Source: an uncultured Bacteroidota bacterium | GTDB taxonomy: Bacteria > Bacteroidota > Bacteroidia > Flavobacteriales > Flavobacteriaceae | DNA: 64,000 nucleotides | NCBI GenBank assembly: GCA_902518355.1 | Contig: CABYFY010000006.1 | Span: 26,115 to 90,114, forward strand | Direction of reading: 5' to 3' | Part shown: positions 58,691 through 64,000 of the stretch, one piece after another | How positions within the stretch are numbered: the stretch's first letter is position 1 | Layout of the letters: each line of letters opens with the position of its first letter | The notes under the pieces: generated by a model | The model's database searches: none | What the model was told of the DNA's origin: nothing | The model's input: the letters and a program-made list of their open reading frames with translations, nothing else | Position numbers and translations under genes: made by a program

Positions 58691-60577
58691 ATGAAAAAAG
58701 GAAACATTAATGTATCAGTAGAAAACATATTTCCACTGATAAAGAAGTTTTTATACAGTGATCACGAAATATTTTTACGTGAGTTAATTAGTAATGCTAC
58801 AGATGCTACTTTAAAGCTTAAGCATATTGCTGGTATCGGTAAAGAAAAAATAGAAGTTGGAGAACCTAAAATCGAAGTAAAAATTGATAAAAAAGGTAAA
58901 AAACTTCATATTATCGACCAGGGAATCGGAATGACCACTGAAGAAATCGAAAAATATATTAATGAAGTTGCATTTTCAGGTGCAGAAGAATTTTTAGCAA
59001 AATATAAAGATACAGCTAAGGATTCTGGAATTATTGGACATTTCGGTCTTGGTTTTTACTCGGCATTTATGGTTGCTGAAAAGGTTGAAATAATCTCTAA
59101 ATCTTATAAAAACAAACCTGCAGCCCACTGGACTTGTGATGGTTCGCCAAATTATACTTTGGACAAAGGGGCTAAAAAAGATAGAGGAACCGAAATAATT
59201 TTACATATAGATAAAGATTCAAAAGAATTTTTAGAAGAATCGAAAATATCAGACTTACTTATTAAATACAATAAGTTTATGCCTATTCCTATAAAATTTG
59301 GCACTAAAGAAGAAAATCTTCCATTAGAAAAAGATGCCAAAGAAGGAGAAAAGCCAAAAACTGTTACTGTCGATAACATAATTAATAATACAAATCCTGC
59401 ATGGACTAAACAACCAAAAGATTTAAAAGATGAAGATTACAAAGGTTTCTACAGAGAGCTTTATCCAATGCAATTTGAAGAACCACTTTTTAATATACAC
59501 CTGAATGTTGATTATCCATTTAACCTAACAGGTATTCTTTATTTTCCAAAATTGACAAATGATGTAAATATCCAAAAGGATAAAATCCAACTGTATCAAA
59601 ACCAAGTTTTTGTCACAGATAATGTGGAAGGAATTGTTCCAGAATTTTTAACTCTATTGAGAGGTGTAATCGATTCCCCAGATATTCCACTGAATGTTTC
59701 TAGATCTTATTTACAAGCTGACGGAGCTGTGAAAAAGATTTCAGCATACATCACAAGAAAGGTTGCTGACAAATTATCTTCATTATTTAAAAAAGACAGG
59801 AATGAGTTTGAAAAAAAATGGAATGATATCAAAATCGTAATTGAATATGGTATGCTAAGCGAAGAAAAATTTTATGAAAAATCAGAAAAATTTGCTTTGT
59901 ACCCTACAGTTGATGGAAAATTTTATACATATGAAGAGCTTTACAATAAAATTAAAGCAAAACAAACCGACAAAGATGACAAATTAATTTTTCTTTATGC
60001 TTCAGACAAACAAGCTCAACATAGTTACATTCAAAGTGCTAAAAATAAGGGATATGAAGTTCTATTACTAGATTCACCAATTGTAAGCCATCTTATACAA
60101 AAATTGGAGACATCTAAAGAAAATATTCAATTTGCAAGAGTTGATTCAGATCACATAGACAATCTAATCAATAAGGACAAAAATAAGATATCAAAACTAA
60201 ATGATGATCAAAAAAAGGAATTAGAGGAAATTGTAAAAAATATAATAAACGATGAAAAGTTTGTTATAAAAATGGAATCAATGGACTCTAAAGAAAATCC
60301 TTTTACCATAACCAATCCTGAATTCATGAGAAGAATGAAAGAAATGCAACAAAGTGGTGGAGGAGGAATGTTTGGAACTGGGAATATGCCAGAAATGTTT
60401 AATCTTGTAATTAACACAAACTCAGATTTGATTTCTCAAATAGTAAATACAAAAACCAAGAAAAAACAAGAAAGATTGATTAATCAAAGTTTAGATTTAG
60501 CAAAACTTTCTCACGGACTTTTGAAAGGGGAGGAATTAACGAACTTTATTAAAAGAAGTTTTGACATAATTAAATAG
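58691..60577 (+). CDS. htpG: Chaperone protein HtpG (Hsp90)
   Basis: Bacterial Hsp90, an ATP-driven chaperone dimer. The 628-residue protein has the GHKL ATPase domain with FLRELISNATDATLKLKH, IIDQGIGMTTEEIEKYI and GIIGHFGLGFYSAFMVAEKV, the middle domain with PLNVSRSYLQADGAVKKISA, and the C-terminal dimerisation domain, which includes a Gly-rich segment MQQSGGGGMFGTGNMPEM. There is a charged insertion after the ATPase domain (about 215-235), shorter than the eukaryotic linker. A palindrome upstream may control it. Monocistronic by appearance. Confidence 0.97.
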   Translation: MKKGNINVSVENIFPLIKKFLYSDHEIFLRELISNATDATLKLKHIAGIGKEKIEVGEPKIEVKIDKKGKKLHIIDQGIGMTTEEIEKYINEVAFSGAEEFLAKYKDTAKDSGIIGHFGLGFYSAFMVAEKVEIISKSYKNKPAAHWTCDGSPNYTLDKGAKKDRGTEIILHIDKDSKEFLEESKISDLLIKYNKFMPIPIKFGTKEENLPLEKDAKEGEKPKTVTVDNIINNTNPAWTKQPKDLKDEDYKGFYRELYPMQFEEPLFNIHLNVDYPFNLTGILYFPKLTNDVNIQKDKIQLYQNQVFVTDNVEGIVPEFLTLLRGVIDSPDIPLNVSRSYLQADGAVKKISAYITRKVADKLSSLFKKDRNEFEKKWNDIKIVIEYGMLSEEKFYEKSEKFALYPTVDGKFYTYEELYNKIKAKQTDKDDKLIFLYASDKQAQHSYIQSAKNKGYEVLLLDSPIVSHLIQKLETSKENIQFARVDSDHIDNLINKDKNKISKLNDDQKKELEEIVKNIINDEKFVIKMESMDSKENPFTITNPEFMRRMKEMQQSGGGGMFGTGNMPEMFNLVINTNSDLISQIVNTKTKKKQERLINQSLDLAKLSHGLLKGEELTNFIKRSFDIIK

Positions 60578-60631
60578 TACTGGTATATTCATCCTTGCTA
60601 AAAAATAGGGGTGATTTTTTTTATTATCTTT

Positions 60632-60649
60632 AGCCATTTGGAATTGGCT
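60632..60649 (+). terminator. Weak hairpin after htpG
   Basis: AGCCA (60632-60636) pairs with TGGCT (60645-60649), followed by TTGTTTTTG. A five-base-pair stem with an eight-base loop and a T-rich tail would make a weak intrinsic terminator for htpG. A TATCTTTA box at 60625-60632 overlaps its left arm and could be the promoter of the large secreted protein, so the assignment is uncertain. Confidence 0.3.
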
Positions 60650-60707
60650 TTGTTTTTGTAGTCTCTGTTAAGATTTTCCTATAACTAAAATTAAGTTATT
60701 GATACAG

Positions 60708-63700
60708 ATGGGTTTTATGAAGATATTGAGAATAATTTTTACAATATTAATGGCATTAAGCTATAATAATACTATTGCTCAATATAGTAAAAGTCATTAC
60801 ATCCCACCAATTACAACTACTGGTAATGGAGCAGCCAATCCTCTAGACCAATATTTATATATTTCCACCCCTAGCGAGACACCAGTTAATGTTGTTATAA
60901 AACCTATCGGTGGTACAGATATTACAGGCACAGTTTCGAATTCAGTACCTTGGGAGTATTACATTGGTAGTGGTATAAATACTAATTTAATAATAACCTC
61001 CGGAAGTTTAGATGGCAACGCCTATGACAACAAAGGATTCATAATTGAATCTGAAGACCTTACCTATGTTTCAGCTAGATTATTTGCTGGAAGTTATTAC
61101 CAAGCTGGAGGAATAGTTAGTAAAGGTACTGCGGCATTAGGAACAGAATTTAGGGCTGGAAGTTTTGAAAACGAAGGAAATTTAACTGGAGGTACCCCCT
61201 CAAACTATTTGAATTTTATTTCAGTTTTAGCTACTCAAGATAATACAACTGTTGACTTTAAAGAATTTGGAAATGGAGTAACTATAATTAATAATATACC
61301 TACAGAAAACATAACACTTAACGCAGGTGAAAGCTATTCGGTTGCAATAACTCCATACCCAAGTAATACTAATTCAGCTAATGCTGCAGGTCTAATTGGT
61401 ACTTTAGTTGAATCTGATAAACCGATTGCAGTAAACTCAGGCTCTTTTAACGGAAGTAATTCTAACTATAATCAAGGTGGAGGTCAAGATTTAGGAATTG
61501 ATCAGGTTGCTCCCGCAAGTATTATCGGTAACGAATATATTTTTGTCAGAGGATTAGGGCCTGATGAGGTAGAGAGACCACTAATTGTTGCACATGAGGA
61601 TAACACTGAGATCTACGTAAATGGAAACCTACAAACTACGATAAATGCAGGTGAATATTATTCTATTCCATCTACATTTTATGGCGCTAGTTATTCAAAT
61701 ACTGTATATTTTGGAAATGGAAATGTAAATGATGACGGATATCCTGAAACCGTCAATGGCGTTTCCGTTAACCCCGCTCTAAATGCTGATGATCAGCCAG
61801 CTACCAATCAATCTCACAACATGTATGTAAATACTAACAACCCAGTATTTGCTTACCAAGTTATCGGAGGTACTAGACCAGGATCTGAAGGTGCATTTGG
61901 AATAACTAATGGTGTCGCCAATGTTGGGCTTTTTTACGTACCCCCTATCAATTGTAAAACTCCTAAAAGTGTTGACAATATTCCTGGGATTAGCCAAATT
62001 GGTGATGAAATTTTTGGAGGCGTTATAACAATTGCTACTGAAGCTGGTGCGGAAGTAAACATAAATGGAAATCCAATTTCAAGTTATGGTGCCGTTGCTG
62101 AAATTGTCAATGCTAATCCACTTTACGAGACATATACAATTGAAGGTCTTATAGGAGATGTCAGTATTGAGTCAACGGCTCAAGTATACGTTGCCACATT
62201 TGGAGCCTATGAGTATGCCACATTTGGAGGTTATTACTCTGGTTTTGAATTTAGACCTGAAATCATTCTCGAAACTTTAGATAATGAAGATAATTTATGT
62301 ATTCCAAATCTAACGTTAAGTTTAAGTAGTATTTCAACATATGATCAATATCAATGGTATTACAATGATGAAGAAATTTCAGGTGCAAATTCAAACAGTT
62401 TTACTCCAACTGAGCCCGGATATTATCAAATTTCTGGACTTATTGAGGGGTGTGAAGGCTCATTACTTTCAAATAATATCCCTGTAAGCGCATGCCCAGA
62501 AGATTATGATAATGATGGAGTCAACGATAATGTAGATGTCGACAATGACAATGATGGATTACTAGATTGCTTTGAATCACTAGGTGATAAAACAATTGAT
62601 TTAACCGGAGACACTGGTGGTACAATAATGGGAACCTATAATTACACATTTGACTTAGAATCATCGGATATTTTAAATTCAGATTGGATTGGAGATGAAA
62701 TTGGTAATTGGCAAACTTTATCTCCACCTGCTACTATTGACAATGAAAATAATCCGCAAGATGGTTATATCTCTTCGTCAATAACATTTGATAACGAAAT
62801 AAGCTTAGCAATCACCTATGGTTCATTTTTTGACCCTGTCACGGGAAATCCAATTACTACAAATACAATGGGTAATCAAGAGTGGTTCAGTTTGAAAGTG
62901 CCTTTTGATAAAACTTTAACATTACTTGACCCAGATGATCAGATTCTAATTGATACCAATTTTGATGGTATTTTTGAAAGTGGAATAACAAATTTTTCAA
63001 ATTTTGAAATCAGGTTTAGGGTTAATGGTGAGAACTTAGATAGTGCTGACTCAACATTTAAATTTTACACCCACTTAACAAACTTTTTTGAGTTAATTCA
63101 TTATAACTCTAATAATGAAAATTCAAATTCCGCAATATTCAATGTAACAGCCACATGTGTCCCAATTGACTCTGATGGAGACGGAATCGTTGACGCTAGA
63201 GATTATGACAGTGATAATGATGGTATTTTAGATTTAATTGAGGCAGCAAGTAATAATTATAACCCAATTCTTAACATTGACTCAAATGGAGATGGTTATG
63301 ATGATGTTTTTGGCGATAATTTTACTCCTTCTGACTTTGATAATGATGGTGTCTTAGATTATCTGGATTTAGATTCTGACAATGATGGAATATATGATTT
63401 ACACGAATCTGGCGCATTAGAATTCGTAAATGATAGCGATTCAAACGGTACTATTGATGATATCGAAGTTGGAAATAATGGTCTATCAAATTCAATCGAA
63501 ACTGAAATTGACACAAATATTTTAAGTTTTACAATATTAAATTCAAATGATGATGACTTCAATAACTACACAAATTTAGATTCTGACTCTGATGGATGCT
63601 TAGACGTTATTGAGGCTGGTTACACAGATCAAAATGATGATGGTATTTTAGGTGATGAAACTACTACAATAGACGGTTCTACAGGTACAGTAACCAGTGG

Positions 63701-64000
63701 TATTGATGGATACACATTACCTATTAATGATGATTTCACTATAAATGCACCAATTACCATTGACACTCAACCTGAAGCAGAAATTATTGTTTGTGAAGAT
63801 GGCTCAGTCCAGATTGTAATTGAGTCTGAAACAATTGATAGTTATGTATGGGAGTCATCAAGTGATGGTGTCGATTGGAATATTTTAGTTGATAATGAAT
63901 ATTACAATGGTGTAGACTCTGGAATACTTACAATAAACAATATTCCATTAAGTCTTAATAATTTCAAATACAGAGCTCTAGTTGACAGAATTGGCTATGG
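60708..64000 (+). CDS. Very large secreted protein with IgGFc-binding-like and calcium-repeat regions (cut by right edge)
   Basis: At least 1097 residues, open to the right edge. A signal peptide covers about residues 4-25 (MKILRIIFTILMALSYNNTI); starting at 60717 would drop three residues. Residues about 40-540 resemble the IgGFc-binding N-terminal domain (PLDQYLYISTPSETPVNVVI, later ESDKPIAVNSGSFNGSNSNY). An Ig-like segment (QWYYNDEEISGANSNSFTPT) follows, then aspartate-rich thrombospondin-3-like repeats at about 600-620 and 820-985 (DNDGVNDNVDVDNDNDGLLD, DSDGDGIVDARDYDSDNDGI). Such proteins in Flavobacteria usually end with a type IX secretion signal, not visible here. A role in adhesion or gliding is inferred. 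Confidence 0.88.
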   Translation, partial: MGFMKILRIIFTILMALSYNNTIAQYSKSHYIPPITTTGNGAANPLDQYLYISTPSETPVNVVIKPIGGTDITGTVSNSVPWEYYIGSGINTNLIITSGSLDGNAYDNKGFIIESEDLTYVSARLFAGSYYQAGGIVSKGTAALGTEFRAGSFENEGNLTGGTPSNYLNFISVLATQDNTTVDFKEFGNGVTIINNIPTENITLNAGESYSVAITPYPSNTNSANAAGLIGTLVESDKPIAVNSGSFNGSNSNYNQGGGQDLGIDQVAPASIIGNEYIFVRGLGPDEVERPLIVAHEDNTEIYVNGNLQTTINAGEYYSIPSTFYGASYSNTVYFGNGNVNDDGYPETVNGVSVNPALNADDQPATNQSHNMYVNTNNPVFAYQVIGGTRPGSEGAFGITNGVANVGLFYVPPINCKTPKSVDNIPGISQIGDEIFGGVITIATEAGAEVNINGNPISSYGAVAEIVNANPLYETYTIEGLIGDVSIESTAQVYVATFGAYEYATFGGYYSGFEFRPEIILETLDNEDNLCIPNLTLSLSSISTYDQYQWYYNDEEISGANSNSFTPTEPGYYQISGLIEGCEGSLLSNNIPVSACPEDYDNDGVNDNVDVDNDNDGLLDCFESLGDKTIDLTGDTGGTIMGTYNYTFDLESSDILNSDWIGDEIGNWQTLSPPATIDNENNPQDGYISSSITFDNEISLAITYGSFFDPVTGNPITTNTMGNQEWFSLKVPFDKTLTLLDPDDQILIDTNFDGIFESGITNFSNFEIRFRVNGENLDSADSTFKFYTHLTNFFELIHYNSNNENSNSAIFNVTATCVPIDSDGDGIVDARDYDSDNDGILDLIEAASNNYNPILNIDSNGDGYDDVFGDNFTPSDFDNDGVLDYLDLDSDNDGIYDLHESGALEFVNDSDSNGTIDDIEVGNNGLSNSIETEIDTNILSFTILNSNDDDFNNYTNLDSDSDGCLDVIEAGYTDQNDDGILGDETTTIDGSTGTVTSGIDGYTLPINDDFTINAPITIDTQPEAEIIVCEDGSVQIVIESETIDSYVWESSSDGVDWNILVDNEYYNGVDSGILTINNIPLSLNNFKYRALVDRIGY

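Overview
The window looks like a piece of a small, AT-rich (roughly 30% GC by eye) chromosome from a member of Bacteroidota, class Flavobacteriia, probably a marine planktonic lineage. The support is gene content and order: udk-divIC-mutA-mutB; parA-parB-DUF5683-lepB-WbqC; mutL with two rhomboids; recF-lipoprotein-DUF721; rpmB-rpmG-DUF4295-ftsY-rimO; a bacillithiol gene (bshC); a cyclophilin-FKBP lipoprotein; and a secreted protein of the kind exported by the type IX system in this group. Shine-Dalgarno sequences are rare, and several upstream regions carry TAnnTTTG-like -7 boxes typical of the phylum. I found no rRNA, tRNA, CRISPR array, insertion sequence or phage gene. No gap between genes exceeds about 140 bases, so this is core chromosome rather than an accessory island.

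Layout. 1-5.7 kb: thioredoxin reductase (cut by the left edge), a sugar dehydrogenase-like secreted protein, then uridine kinase, a DivIC-type division protein and both methylmalonyl-CoA mutase subunits. 5.8-10.1 kb: chromosome partitioning (ParA, ParB), DUF5683, signal peptidase I and a WbqC protein. 10.1-16 kb, minus strand: EEP phosphatase/nuclease, two rhomboids, MutL, a small membrane protein, lumazine synthase and a TPR protein. 16.1-20.6 kb: RecF, lipoprotein, DUF721, Ndk, NrnA-like phosphoesterase and a dual immunophilin. 20.6-30.8 kb: dipeptidase, DUF3810 protease-like protein, SpoU methyltransferase, Rel/SpoT, Fur-like regulator, PurA, an OstA/LptA-like protein and a class III aminotransferase. 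30.9-34.5 kb: TPR protein, two DUF368 (PopT-like) proteins and AroE. 34.5-45.8 kb, minus strand: MnmA, pirin, FMN reductase, a 26-residue CDGSH protein, YidC, PyrG, a LysM/ligand-binding protein, GuaA and BshC. 45.8-55.7 kb: M14 peptidase, then RimO, FtsY, DUF4295, L33, L28, a lone CinA C-terminal domain, an FAH protein, a 2-oxoacid dehydrogenase E2, a glycosyltransferase and RecR. 55.8-64 kb: sodium symporter, arylsulfotransferase-like lipoprotein, HtpG and a very large calcium-repeat secreted protein that runs off the right edge.

The genes are mainly housekeeping: nucleotide supply (udk, purA, pyrG, guaA, ndk), replication, repair and segregation (recF, recR, mutL, parAB, DUF721), protein export and insertion (lepB, yidC, ftsY), stress control (rel/spoT, htpG, Fur) and carbon use (methylmalonyl-CoA mutase, E2, FAH). 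Compaction is extreme: all five convergent gene pairs overlap at their 3' ends, many same-strand genes overlap, and non-ATG starts are frequent, including an apparent ATT/ATC start for the aminotransferase.

I did not find a clear new defence, mobile or biosynthetic system. The observations most worth following are the non-AUG start; the CDGSH miniprotein-FMN reductase-pirin cluster; the second rhomboid, which keeps its catalytic dyad but has lost its oxyanion residues; the stand-alone CinA domain; the symporter-sulfotransferase pair with a perfect hairpin upstream; and the IgGFc-binding-like giant protein.
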